From: Coriaria nepalensis
Taxonomy: Eukaryota > Streptophyta > Magnoliopsida > Cucurbitales > Coriariaceae
DNA length: 64,000 bases
Direction of reading: 5' to 3'
Assembly: GCA_027186245.1 (NCBI GenBank)
Contig: CP114493.1
Span: 8,191,501 to 8,255,500 of the forward strand
In this document: piece by piece, positions 23,403 through 35,682 of the stretch
Numbering within the stretch: position 1 is the stretch's first letter
How the letters are laid out: every line of letters begins with the position of its first letter
Notes under the pieces: model-generated
What the model saw: only the letters and a program-made list of their open reading frames with translations
Told to the model about the DNA's origin: nothing
Database searches by the model: none
Position numbers and translations under genes: made by a program

Positions 23403-23822
23403 TAGTTGCAAGATAGGAGAATCGGTCAATTTCGTTGATTTCTTCGGGGGGATGACTTTTCGTTAGCCGCCGTGTCGGTATCTGTTAGAAGAAGACGCCG
23501 AGTTTGACTCGAACAGATATTCCAGAGTCAAGGAAGGAAAGGAAAACGTTTACTTTACGATATATGAATCCTGTGACGGTATGCTAACGTCGGTTTGAAA
23601 AAGGAAAATATCCGTTTGAATTCATAAAACTGAGTTTAGATTCTAGAAAGAACGTAATTTTCTGAACTCTTTGTCAGGATAAGTTGAACCAGTAGACCAA
23701 TATGAGCCTCAGAATAGCAAATCTGTACGCTATTCTCAATCTACTAGAAAGGTTTTAGCGATTCAGAATTTTCACCAACGCAAAAGTAATGCTTCAACTT
23801 AAGTAGCCTCCAACTTCTGTTT

Positions 23823-24609
23823 CTCGGGGACTTCTCCTGGAAAGTTGAGGTGCGTTTGCTTGGATCGCTTTTAAGAGACTGGAAAAGTTATCGATACTGA
23901 AGCAAATCTTCAAACAGGAGGAAGAACAAATGATTTTCTATGTAGTCTAATACCCTTTGCTTTGTTTTTGTTGGTGGAAGAAAGAACCGAGGATTTCCAA
24001 TCATCATAAATCTTTTTCATCCATTCCTTTACGCCGCTTGGGACATGAATCCTGTAGGTTTATATTTATGAAGAGACAACTAAGAAAACATCACATATAA
24101 TCGACATTCAGAAATATGCAGATAGAAAGCAATATCTAAGATTTGATTGATGCTTCAATCGAAAGAAATGGTTGGTAGTTAGTACTTCTGGATCATCATC
24201 AGATAAATAGCCACCATCCTCAATTCTTCTTTTTGCTGGAAATACATCTAGCGGTTCTGTATTCAATAAGGAGAATTAAAATTAAGAATCGGAAAGATTA
24301 AAAACCTTGCAGCCACGATTTCCAAGCAGATTACAGCTTTGCAACCCTCGCCCTGTGCAATCGATAAAGAAAAGAAAAGATATAATAATGAAATAAGAAC
24401 TCTAACAAACGATATTTCATACCATACAGTTATCTAGTCTACGATTTTCTTTGAACTCGACAAAAAAAAGGATGAAAAACGAGTCTTACAATGCCGAGAA
24501 GGGAGGAATCGAACTGGACATTGGCGAGGTTACAAAGCTCTGACTCTTTTCGAACAAGGAATTTTGATTCTTTCAGGTCTAGCTTCTTCGCAATGTCGTA
24601 GAGATCCAT
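23823..24609 (-). pseudogene. ORC6 pseudogene lacking middle exons
   Basis: Minus strand. Exon 1 (24609-24490) starts with MDLYDIAKKLDL and ends VQFDSSLLGI. Exon 2 (24352-24306) reads GEGCKAVICLEIVAAR. These match the start of plant origin recognition complex subunit 6. The next coding match (24256-24186) is far along the protein: PLDVFPAKRRIEDGGYLSDDD. It is followed by a KRRKGMDEK / YDDWKSSVLSS segment split by a frame shift (from 24051), and a last piece near 23860 (KRSKQTHLNF...EKQKLEAT then stop). The LGLPFDRQ-to-REL core is absent. Only 49 bases separate exon 2 from the distal exon, and joining them shifts the frame. ORC6 helps load the replicative helicase; this copy cannot. Confidence 0.8.
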
Positions 24610-25148
24610 TTTCCTTCTGGATCGGTATCCCTGATGAATTACGCCGGAAATTCGTCGGAGTGAGAAGGAATCGGAGATTGATTGCGCGGGAGAAAATGAT
24701 TGACGGAATAATGCTCGTGGGTGATTTTTTGATTGCCTGTTGGCGCCTGAATGAAATTATTTCTCGTGGCGGGTGACCTTATTTATTTATTGTCTCTTTT
24801 GATAATTTTTTGATTAATTTTTTTTAATTTAATTTGAAATATTATAATTATTAATTTATTTTTTAAGAAACACGAAATTATTACATGAAAAATAATAATA
24901 TAAAACATCCGATAGAAATATAAAAAAATATTAATATCAATATCAGATGTCAATTTTCAATTGAACAATAAAATAACAGTAATGATGATAATAGTAATTT
25001 TATGTTGTTACACAATATGATTAAGGAATCTAAGACTAGAAAAACTTGAAAATGATAACCTCCCAAATACCATATATATACTACTTGGTTGTTCCCTGTT
25101 GACGGCCCCAACTTTATTGATTAAGCCGGCAAATCCGAATGGCGAATA
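24610..25148. other. Intergenic
   Basis: Between the ORC6 relic and the 3' end of HGH1. AT-rich, no gene seen. Confidence 0.5.
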
Positions 25149-27983
25149 CTACTTGGCGGTCTCAGTATCAATCCCGCCACTGTCGACCAGCTGTTAGATG
25201 ATATTTGAGGCAAAGAGAAACTCATGTCATGATTATGGTTTTGAACAATTATAACTTTTATATGATGAAACAAAGCAATTCTGATTTTGATTAAACTAGA
25301 AATTTCTAAGTTTGATGCAAAATTAATAGAAGAAATAAAGGAAAGAATGGTCGGGGATATATACCAAGGAGCCAACTCGCTCGTAAGCTTCCATAGCTTT
25401 GAGATCTTCCTCATCTTCATAACCCAATTGGAGTATCCTCGGTCCATTAACGGACCAAAACGCTTGTTGACCCACCTCCTAATAACTCAGAAATGGTCAA
25501 GAAACAATTGAGATTTTATGAAACATAAATTGCTAAGCTGTAAGAATCCCTATCAAAAAGGAGAAAAATATTATTAATTTCTTTCACCTGTAATACGATC
25601 ATGTATATAGCCTCCAGTGCTTGAACACGAATTTCTGGATCGTCAACTTTTTCACGATCGATTGAGAGGGCACTTCGAAGCTCAAGTGGCATTTTTGATG
25701 TCTCCTGCTCTCCATAAATCTGCATTAATAGCATAACCACATCCATGGAAAACAATGTCAAAATCAAATTTTGAGCAATGCATAAGGAAAGAAAAAGTAA
25801 AAAAAGTACCTTATTGCCAGCAACAGGCAAAAGTAGAGCCGGCCAAAGAAACTCAGAAAAGGAGAGCAAGTTCTGTAATTGATCCTCTGCCTCAAAACAA
25901 CAGTTCCGAAGAGTTCCAGATACCTATCAGCAAAACCAGAACTAAGCAAAGCTGACCTTATGTTTGCTATTGAAATCTTAGTTAATTGGGTTGAGCACAC
26001 TAGCCAGAATTCTGTCTCATATCAAGCTATTGAGCTCACAGTAACTTTTACAAGTCTGCCCTTATGTAATCATAGTCAGATACATCACAACATGTCGATT
26101 GCTCAGTTATTTGTAAAGGCATGGTAAATTACGTCAAAGGGTCTCAATATTGTAAGCTATCCAATCAGTACAATTAACAAAATTTTCTTTAATATAAATC
26201 TCATATGGTAATATCAGAGCATCATTAGACTAATCATCATATTCTTTTCTTTTTTTTCCCTCCTCTTTCATGGCTTTCACCTTACATGCCTAATCAACCA
26301 CATTTTTTTTCAATGAGCACAATAAGGTGCCTCAGTCATTCAAATGGAGCAAACCTAAAAGAAGATTTATCAAAAGCTTTAAGAAAATTGCAACTGTTGA
26401 AGAGACAGAAAATAAGGTAAACCATCATGTCACATTCTCTCATTTTGAAAGAGTCCAGAAAATTCTCAGTAATAAGATGTTCAAGCTATGAGCCACGATT
26501 TAATGCATTTTTTCTCAGCAAATGGTGAGCGACTTTCACTTCATAATCTTTTCATTTGATAACTTTCACTGACAAAACTAAAAGGCAGGTATTTCCGTAA
26601 TAAACAACGTACTAATCGCTCTAGAAGAAACTTGATCCTTTCAGATCATGAATTGAACATACCCCTTTCTTTCTGAGTTGACTAGTGGAATCAAATTGTC
26701 TAACCATCTGCTTCAAAAGTACTCTCTTAGGATCCAGTAAGAGCTTCCTTCCTGCTTTCTGCCTCGATATGTTCACAAGAATGGAAGCAACATGTTCAAA
26801 CGGATCATCTGGTACGACGATGAAACATTTAAGACCAACCTTCAGAAACAGCATAAAACTTATATATATGAAGAAAAAATATGACTTTAAAACACACCAT
26901 CAGATTCATTTGATGATCTACAAAACGATCTCACGAGCTTCATGATATAAAGTCCGTGCATCTTCTCATCCCCAGCCTAACTAGCAGGTTACAGCATAGT
27001 AATCTCCAGATCACAAACAGAGTTATCAAGATAGTAAAATTTAAAAGATAATCACAAACTTAGATTGCTCTATACGGTATTCAAATAAAATTGGAAAAAA
27101 TCCATTAAAAAATTTACGGAAAAGGACACCTGGATTAAGGATGAAACACCAGAATCCAACTGTGTCAAATTCACCAGAAGCATTACAAGCAACCGAGCAA
27201 TTGCAGACTCTGGTTTATATAAGATATCCATGGTTGTTTTTACCAATCCCATTTCTATCATCTTTTCTGCAAGATCATGTTTTTGCGAGAGATTTACAAG
27301 AGCTTCTGCTGCAGGTTCTGAAACATCCTGAAATATAAAGCTAATTCTATAATTCTAATAAATCATTCAGTTTTTCCGAATGGTAAAAGATTTAAAGAAC
27401 ACCTCTATTCTATTTAAAAGTTGAACTAATGAAGGCAATGCAATCTGCGCGTAATTTCCGAGAGACTGCAAGCCTTCCTCGGAGCCGGTTAACCCTCGAA
27501 CAATATCCACAGCCACCTTTGTAATCTGCAAAACACTAAGTTAGTAGATCCCCAAACAAACAAAACACACACACACATACACACTAAACTAAACCGGATA
27601 ATCAAGATAGAGCTCCGTATAAAACATCAACACATAAACCACTTGAAAATCACACAAAACCATCTCATGCGAGAAATAACTTCGTGGAATATTGAAAGTT
27701 AATAGAAATAAGATATTTCTTGAGGTAGAGTCTATAGAGTTATAAATTCTTTGGAATTGACTGGAAACCAAAGTTAATACTCACTTTGGATACTGTAGAT
27801 AAGAAATCAAAGACAAGGCGAAAGAAAATTTGGCACAAGTTGCAATACGTTTCTGTTTCGATTTCTCTTTCACACGAGTTTTTTGTCTCAGAAACCAAAC
27901 GGACAGTAGTAAAGATGGACGGAACTTACTTGAGGAGAGGGTGAATTCAAGAACCCTAGCAATTCTTCCAGCTCCGTCGCCAT
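25149..27983 (-). CDS. HGH1: HGH1-like armadillo-repeat protein
   Basis: Nine minus-strand exons: 27983-27930, 27525-27403, 27327-27130, 26976-26898, 26808-26663, 25923-25810, 25719-25588, 25478-25365 and 25190-25149. They give 333 residues in a consistent frame. It starts MATELEELLGFLNSPSPQ. It shows helical armadillo-type repeats (VDIVRGLTGSEEGLQSL, AEALVNLSQ, LLVMLLVNLTQLD, VASILVNISRQKAGRKLLLD) and the family hallmark GTLRNCCFE. The tail SVNGPRILQLGYEDEED with EAYERVGSL is typical of HGH1 (FAM203). In yeast and animals HGH1 works with chaperonin and Hsp90 machinery to fold elongation factor eEF2; the same role is inferred here. TGGGCC motifs lie 200-280 bases upstream. Confidence 0.92.
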
Positions 27984-28182
27984 TGTTGCTGAGCTCGGTA
28001 AGGAACGCGAATGCTCAGTGAAAATATGTACTCCCTCTGAATGCGCCGCCGGCCCGCCAAAGACGCATCGCTGAAAACGAAGAAACCGTCCTTACCGCTC
28101 AAAAATATGGGCTGGTTATACGACATGTTGTTTTCCTTCTTATTAAAAGCTTGGGCTTTCGTGATGATTCTGGGTCATTAAG

Positions 28183-28265
28183 ATTGGGCCTCCGTCTGGG
28201 CTTAATCCGTACGTAGAGTGACATTGTGTGGGCCATATTGCAGCTTTTCTTTTTCGTGTGGGCCC
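28183..28265. promoter_or_regulatory. Cluster of TGGGCC motifs
   Basis: TTGGGCCTCC (about 28183), GTGTGGGCCATA (about 28228) and GTGTGGGCCCAGG (about 28257) lie between HGH1 (minus) and the NPH3 gene (plus). TGGGCC/T is the site II motif bound by TCP factors in plant housekeeping promoters. Given distance, HGH1 is the likelier target. Confidence 0.45.
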
Positions 28266-28803
28266 AGGTTCCCTATTATTATTACTTTGACACGACCCAT
28301 TCATTACAGATGAAATCATGATTCACCCACTAGATTTTTTTTTTGACTTTTTGGATCAACAGAGCGACAACAGTCCCATGATTCTGATCGGTCATCACCG
28401 GATATTTTCCTCGTTTCTTGCTTAACTAAGAGCTAGAAGAAAACAAAAACAAAAACAAAAACAAAAATAAAAAAGTGGTGAGTCAATAATATGAAAAGCA
28501 TAAGGAAATAGTAACTTGTTGAGATGAATTTGCAGGCGTGATATGGAAAAAGGCAATGAAAAGGGCGTTGCTTTGGACAAAATTGTTATCCGGTGGGGTA
28601 TGACATTCCACCACCCCTGTTCGACAGAATTATGGCAAGACAATTTCAACGAGTCCATCATCCAACAACTCTCTCTCTCTCTCTCTCTCCGTTTGGAATT
28701 CACACTCACTCTCACTCTTACTCACCCTTTTCCTTCTTCTCCGCTGAAATTGATCCACCCCTCTCTCTCTCTCTCTACCCTCTTCTTCTTCTTCTTCCTG
28801 TCA

Positions 28804-31101
28804 ATGGACCGAAGCGACGACCACCATCTGCAGCAGCAGCAGCAGTCATCTTTGGCCAAGTCTGTTCGTCAAAGATGCAATGAATGGTTTGTCTTCTTCA
28901 CCCGATTCTCTTCTTCTACCTAATTTGTATGTAATGCACAGTTCTGATCAATTATGTCTTAATCCATCCGAAATGTATAACAAGTTTCATACAGGGCCCT
29001 GTTTTTTTCAATTCTCTCTTTTTAAGGATTTTTTTTTTTTGGGTTAAATAATGTTGTAGGATTTTTCGCGATGTTCCGAGCGATATTACAATTCAAGTGA
29101 GCGGTGGGACATTCTCATTGCATAAGGTAACCAAGTCATAGGATTTAACCGATTGTTTAGAATGACAAGTCTATAAATGATGTATCGTAACAGATTGTTG
29201 TTTTGCTGGTCAATTTTATGCCAATTGATTACATGCAGTTCCCTCTGGTCTCTCGAAGTGGACGAATTCGAAAGTTAGTTGCAGAACATAGGGATACGGA
29301 TATCTCGAGCGTGGAGCTCATCGATCTACCCGGAGGTGCCGAGACATTTGAGCTGGCCGCAAAATTCTGTTACGGCATCAACTTCGAAATCACATCCGCA
29401 AATGTCGCTCAGCTTTGTTGTGCCTCTGATTACCTCGAAATGTCCGAAGAGTACTCCAGAGACAATCTCCGTTCTCGCGCTGAAGAATACCTCGAGAGTA
29501 TTGTTTGCAACAACCTCGAGATGTGTATCCATGTATTGCAACAGTGCGAAAGCTTACTCCCTACAGCCGACGAGCTCAACATAGTGAACCGTTGCATCAA
29601 TGCAATAGCCTCAAAGGCTTGCGCGGAGCAAATCGCATCGAGCTTCTCGAGGTTGGAGTATAGCAGTTCTGGTCGACTTCACATGAGCAGGCAGGCCAAG
29701 TCAGATGGTGATTGGTGGCTTGAAGACATCTCGGTTCTTCGAGTCGACCTATATCAGAGAGTAATAACAGCCATGAAATGCCGTGGGGTTCGTCCTGAGA
29801 GCATTGGTGCATCCCTTGTCGATTATGCCCACAAGGAGTTGACAAAGAAATCTTCAAGCTTAACTGGTCAGCCTAAAGTTGATTTATTTTCAGGGTCAAA
29901 TAATGGGAATGAAAAGCTCGTGGTTGAGACAGTTGTCAGCCTTTTGCCTGTTGAGAAACTTATCATTCCGATCACTTTTCTGTTTGGGCTTCTCCGAAGT
30001 GCGGTGATGCTTGAATGCACGGTTGCTTGCAGGCTTGACCTGGAGAGAAGGATTGGGTCCCAACTCGACATTGCTACCCTCGACGATCTTCTGATCCCAT
30101 CATTCAAGCATTCAGGTGACACCTTATTCGATGTCGATACAGTTCACAGGATTTTAGTTAATTTTTCTCAGCAAGATGAAAGTGAGGACGATATGGAGGA
30201 TGCGGCCTCTGTTTTTGAGTCGTCTGATAGTCCCCCCCATTCACCTTCTCAGACTTCATTGTTTAAGGTTTCCAAATTAGTTGACAACTATCTTGCCGAA
30301 ATCGCGCCTGATGCAAACCTCAAGCTTTCTAAGTTCATTGTCATTGCAGACTCTTTACCAGCACATGCACGTACTATCCATGACGGCTTATATCGAGCCA
30401 TCGATATCTACCTTAAAGTACGTATTTAAGTGCTTTTCTATATATGTATGTGTAGTGTATATATACGAGTGTTATACACCCGAGATAGTAGATACTTTCT
30501 CATATTCAGATAGGATCATTAAGGTTTAGAGCTTGGTTGATATCTGTGTGTACAGGCTCATCAAGGCTTATCAGATACAGACAAGAAGAAGCTTTGCAAA
30601 CTGATTGATTTCCAAAAGCTCTCACAAGATGCGGGTGCTCATGCCGCTCAAAACGAACGTCTTCCTCTCCAATCTATAGTACAAGTGCTCTACTTTGAGC
30701 AATTGAGACTCCGAAATGCACTGAGCTGTTCTTATGATGGAGAAGAAGATCACATCAAGCCAACTACAACTCATCAGTCATGGCGCATCAGCAGCGGTGC
30801 ACTCAGTGCAGCAATGTCTCCTAGGGACAACTATGCTTCTCTGCGACGAGAAAACCGTGAGCTTAAACTCGAGCTAACTCGATTGAGGATGAGATTGAAT
30901 GACCTCGAGAAAGATCACGTTTGCATGAGGAGGGACTTGCAAAAGTCTGGCTCTCGAAAGTTTATCAACTCTTTCTCCAAGTCGATCGGGAAGTTTAGTT
31001 TCTTTGGACATAGCTCCTCAAGGGGATCTACTTCTCCATCAAAACAGTCTTACAGGACAGAATCTAAAGTGATTGAGAGAACGTGTACGAGTGCCGATTA
31101 G
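28804..31101 (+). CDS. BTB/POZ and NPH3 domain protein (At5g48800-like)
   Basis: Four exons: 28804-28886, 29060-29126, 29239-30417 and 30556-31101. They encode 624 residues. After a Gln-rich start (HHLQQQQQSSLAKS), residues about 28-130 form the BTB domain (WIFRDVPSDITIQVSGG, LHKFPLVSRSG, DLPGGAETFELAAKFCYG). The NPH3 domain starts at DWWLEDISVL and contains LLPVEKLIIPITFLFGLLR, LDDLLIPSF, VDTVHRILVNF, YLAEIAPDANLKLSKF and DGLYRAIDIYLKAH. A coiled coil follows (YASLRRENRELKLELTRLRMRL), then a Ser-rich tail. Family members are plasma-membrane-associated adaptors for CUL3 ubiquitin ligases in phototropism and auxin-carrier traffic. The sequence is closest in my memory to Arabidopsis At5g48800, whose specific function is little known. 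A CT-repeat leader lies at 28670-28690. Confidence 0.94.
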
Positions 31102-32638
31102 GTCATCTATCTATCTCTCCGGCTTCTCCTTTCCTATTCCAAGCATTTGAAATTAATCCTTATCCAATTACAAATCAAATCCTCATCTCCATTAAGTATA
31201 AGAAATTGTGTTATACCCTTCTGAATTCGTTGTTTGAGAAGTATATGAATGTCAAGTAAATACGAGTAAGGACGTACGATGCTTGAGCATTGAAAAAGTA
31301 TGTTCGGTGGGTTCAAATGCTATATACTCTCGTAACGATCCTCAATTAATCAGACAAAATTCTCTATAAAAAAAAATGTTTTAAAAAAATTTTATTTAAA
31401 AAAAATTAGCTTAATTTAACTTTATAAAAAATTTTCTTTAAATTTGAAGAATTATCATAATAAAATCAAATTTTATTTTACTATATTATTTTAATTATGC
31501 TCTTTATCTTTTATTATTTTTTTAAATTAATTAACGGAATGTGAATGCTGTTCGTGAATTTTGAAAAGTTGAGATTGAAACAAAAATTTTGAAAAGTAGA
31601 AGATGCGTCCAATAATGAATAAATGTGGTGTACGCAGGAGAGGCAAGAGAGAATTGACAATAACCAAATGATGTACAGGCTTGCTTGCACTAACCCGTTT
31701 TCAGACACGCAATTCAAACTAATGTGTTGTCCAAATTTCTGACCATATCCATGGGGCCCCATTCTCGTTGAATTATTACACTTATCTAAATTAATATTTT
31801 AACATAAATAATGAAAGTGACAAGCAATTTTTTCTTTTTTCTTTTTTCTTTTTTATTTTTTATTTTTTATTTTTTTCCAAGAAAGTGACCCGCAATTCAA
31901 TCTCATTACTCATATATTACACATGCATTTCTTACAATAAAAGTTGAACAGCCAGTTTTAGCAAGTTGAGATTTTGTCGACATATGTAGAAGTGGAACAA
32001 CGGTTATTAATTAATCGATAAATTAATTCTAATTTATATTAAAATTTTAGTTTTAATATTTTTTTTTATATTTTTTTAAGAATTTAATATTCAGGTTTTG
32101 AATTCTGATATTACCAAATAAATATCAAGAAATCATTTATTATTATTGATTTAAATTGTTTTTGAAATCGTTATTTCCGATCGTGAATAAATATTAAATT
32201 AAATTAGAAGAAGAAGAAGATTAGAGTTTAATTACTTTAATTAGGGCTCGGGATCTTTTTTTTCTTTCTAATTATCTTTGTTTTGGGGCTTCGCATGCTG
32301 ACCTGTCATTCTCTTTCTCTAATCGTGATTATCTTTCTATTGAATACTAATCCTTCTTACTAAATAGTAATTAATTAAAATTTAAATAAGATTTACTTAT
32401 TTAAATATATTTTTCGTACAAGATAAGTTAACTAGAAATTAAAATAATAGAGTGTATCCATTCGGATAGATTCACCCACCCACCAAAATTTATATATACT
32501 TTATATTATTATTTTTTTAACTTTTAAATAAAAATAAAATAAAAATTTGTAATTTTCAAAATTATATATTAATTTTTAGCTTGGTACGTAACCACCAAAC
32601 ATCCCGACAAATTTCTTTCCATGATTAGAGCATCTATA

Positions 32639-32680
<42 letters not shown>

Positions 32681-33103
32681 TGGCAAGCCATCCCGTCAGA
32701 AAGAAATTAGGCACATATATAGTGAATTATTATAATGCATCTCTCCATGAATCACTTCTACTTACGTACTTCACAGTTCACAACATTGAACAAAGACGTA
32801 AATTTTTATTTTATTTTAGGTTAATTATGCTCATAATCTCATTATTTATACTTGATCATATATATTGTCACGTAAAATTTATTATCTCCTTTCACGTTAC
32901 GGACATAAAAGATAGTTTTATACTATAGACAAGCTTCTAATTGACAATCATGCATCCAAACAAATTTCAACGATTATGAAACGAATTAATGAGACCTAAT
33001 CTTAGATATAAGGTTTTTTTTTTAAATTATTATTATAAGCATAATGATTGAATTCATGATGAGTCTCGCTTAGTTTCCTATTGAAAATAATTATGTCGTT
33101 TGA

Positions 33104-33137
<34 letters not shown>

Positions 33138-33780
33138 GAGGGAGAGGGTGGAAATATGTTTTTAGACAGATACCTAATGCTACAAAACATTATCGATCAT
33201 ATATGTTTTGATTTAAGCAAAATTAAATTAATGACATGAAAAGTGTATCATCCAACATCTAGATCAAGCTTAGTACTGTTTATAATAACTAATAAGACAT
33301 TAATATTTATTAGTTAGAGCAAAATGACACGATTTTATATATGTTCGGTCTCATTTCTTAGTCAAGCTTAGTACCAAACGAACATAGCAAAGCTTGTCGT
33401 TATCGAGTTCAACCACCATTACTGCATGCCCCATATGGTTCAAACAGGGATTAGGGTTTTCTTTAATGAGGCCGTATTGATCTCAACATTATATGCTTAA
33501 TTAGACTCATCAGTAATCATTACTGGATTAGGTACGTTTAGTGTCGGTTTCTTATGTTATCATCCCATTATTTTATATCTACCCCCCCCCCCTTTTTTTT
33601 TTTTTTTTTCCATTTCCATTATAACGTACGTGCTTTAGTTTTATTGTGTAAGCTGTTCCCTTTTAAGGGTCACATGATGCTGTTAAGCACATGGGTTTCA
33701 CTTGCCATGTTGTTGTATTCGATACATACATAGTATATCGCAAGCAACCACTTCTCATTTTAAGTGTATTGTTAAAGTAT
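31102..33780. other. Intergenic, gene-poor
   Basis: AT-rich DNA with pyrimidine tracts (31830-31875) and AT microsatellites at about 32638-32679 and 33103-33128. No coding region is supported. Confidence 0.5.
32638..32679. repeat. AT microsatellite
   Basis: About 40 bases of uninterrupted AT dinucleotides. Confidence 0.95.
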
Positions 33781-33858
33781 GCAGTGTACTAAATTTCACA
33801 CGTTTAAATTTGGAACCATAAGTTTTATTGTTAACTTATCTAAATATTTGTTTCTATG

Positions 33859-33896
<38 letters not shown>

Positions 33897-33937
33897 TTCC
33901 AAACTAGAACGTGTGGAATTTAGTGTACTCACAGTTT
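33781..33937. mobile_element. MITE-like element with 37-base inverted ends
   Basis: Left arm from about 33781 (GCAGTGTACTAAATTTCACACG..., ending TTTGGAACC) and right arm ending about 33937 (GTTCCAAACTAGAACGTGTG, then GAATTTAGTGTACTCA) are inverted copies over about 37 bases with few mismatches. The loop is AT-rich and includes a T-tract of about 35 bases (33861-33894). Size and structure fit a small non-autonomous DNA transposon. Confidence 0.65.
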
Positions 33938-35667
33938 TATAATGCAGTGAAATAAAAATAAGTTGAAGGTCAAAATGGCAGGCCACAAGCGACCCATTTT
34001 AACACCTTTAATCTTCATTATAATTGAGTATAAATTAATTAGAACAATTAATATGGTACTGTATATAAATACTAATGCAACTCTTTTCAAGATCAATAGG
34101 GTGCAAATCTATTTGAAGAAAAATTACATTCTTAAATTTTAAATAGGACCACATGAATTGCGGCAAAGTGGGACGTCGATTGATTGAAGTTTTGTTGGGT
34201 CGTCGGTTTTAGAAATCTAATGGTAGATTCGTCAACCATCTACATTCTTGTATGCATTTGTTTACTCTCTTATCTAGACCTAAGATTCAAATCTATAGTT
34301 TTTACTAACAAAGATGGATAGAAGACAGCTAGGATTAGGGTTTCTTAGATTGACTTCATTGTCTTTCTATGTTCATTACTAATTACATTTGAGTTCAAAC
34401 TTTACAATTTTTATATAAGTAATTAGATGTACATACACGTTATAAGTAATTGTATAAGTTATGAATTACATTATCTTTTTATATACTGTGTTATACGTAA
34501 TTAATATCACTCATGAATTTATAATTATATACCCAAAAAATGGAATAATTCATAGCTTATAAAAGCACGGACCTACATGCAATCTACCGAAAATGTCTAA
34601 CATGATCAAATAAATATACGATGTACTTAGTTTTTCTTGTCATAATTAAACTATTAGAAAACGAAATTTCAAAATTCAAAACAGAACATCAAAGTATATA
34701 CACCTACGCACTATATGATCCACATAAAAATATAGGTAGCTAGATTCAAGTCTCTCCACTTATGGGTGGAAGCTAGGCTATATTAATGTTTTTGCATCCA
34801 TTTTTCAAAGGTTTTATTCGATCTGAACTATTCATGAGCTTTGAACTGAAAACGTAGCTGTCCGAATGAAAATTGAGAAAAGTTGAGACCAGGCCCTTAA
34901 GAAGGCAAAGGACAAAGGTATGCAAAGAAAGGCAAAAACAGCAATCATTACCCAGACTGCGAATTTGAGATGGGATCCACATGGGGAGAGAGGTATTCAT
35001 CTTCTTCCTTTAATTTAATTTAATTTTAATTAGTTTATTTTAAAGAATTTAAATAAAAAATTTATTATATTAAGAGATTTTTTAAAATAAGAGTAGAGAA
35101 TCACTATAATACTCTTCCGTCATCGGTTAAGGCTAATGCCACTGCTAGTCTTTCATCTATATGTATGACTTTAATGTTTGGGACCCACCTCCGACCACTA
35201 CTGTCTTTAATTTGATCATTTGAAAAAAAAAAAAAAAAAATTTGTCCAACCACCACTTTCATAAAAAATCAAGAATTCCCCCTAATCTTCTCTCTTTTCC
35301 ATTGGAGAATTATTGCGTTCAAGCTAACTACTTTTTTTTTTTTTTTTCCTTTTCTAATTTCATAGCCCTATGATATGATGAAATTTAATAATTTTCACTC
35401 ATGATTTTTGTTGCTTAAAGCTTGCCCTCTTCCTCTTATCCTCTTCTCTTCTCTCTCCCCAAAGGGCAACAGAAAAAAACACAACCCAACTCAGCAGCCA
35501 GCTAAACTCCCATCTCAAGGGAATTCCCCATGCTCCACAAACATACATCACGATTTCCACAAAGACCCACTTGACTACTACCTATCTCATCATCTGGGTC
35601 ACCTACGCATAGATCTTATAGTACTCCCTCCCACCAAAAAAGGAAAGGAAAAAAAAAAAAGTCCTAC
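33938..35667. other. Intergenic, then leader of the TCP gene
   Basis: No gene seen up to about 35270. From there a pyrimidine-rich stretch (35280-35480) and an AC-rich stretch (35470-35660) look like promoter and 5' leader of the TCP gene. Confidence 0.45.
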
Positions 35668-35682
35668 ATGATCCATGGCTGA
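35668..35682 (+). promoter_or_regulatory. Tiny upstream ORF overlapping the TCP start codon
   Basis: ATG ATC CAT GGC TGA starts seven bases before the TCP ATG (35675), in another frame, and its stop overlaps the TCP coding sequence. It could lower initiation at the main ATG. Confidence 0.5.

Noticed and set aside
31300..31330. GGGTTCAAATGC as a tRNA T-arm
   Set aside because: No acceptor stem, D-arm or anticodon arm can be built around it.
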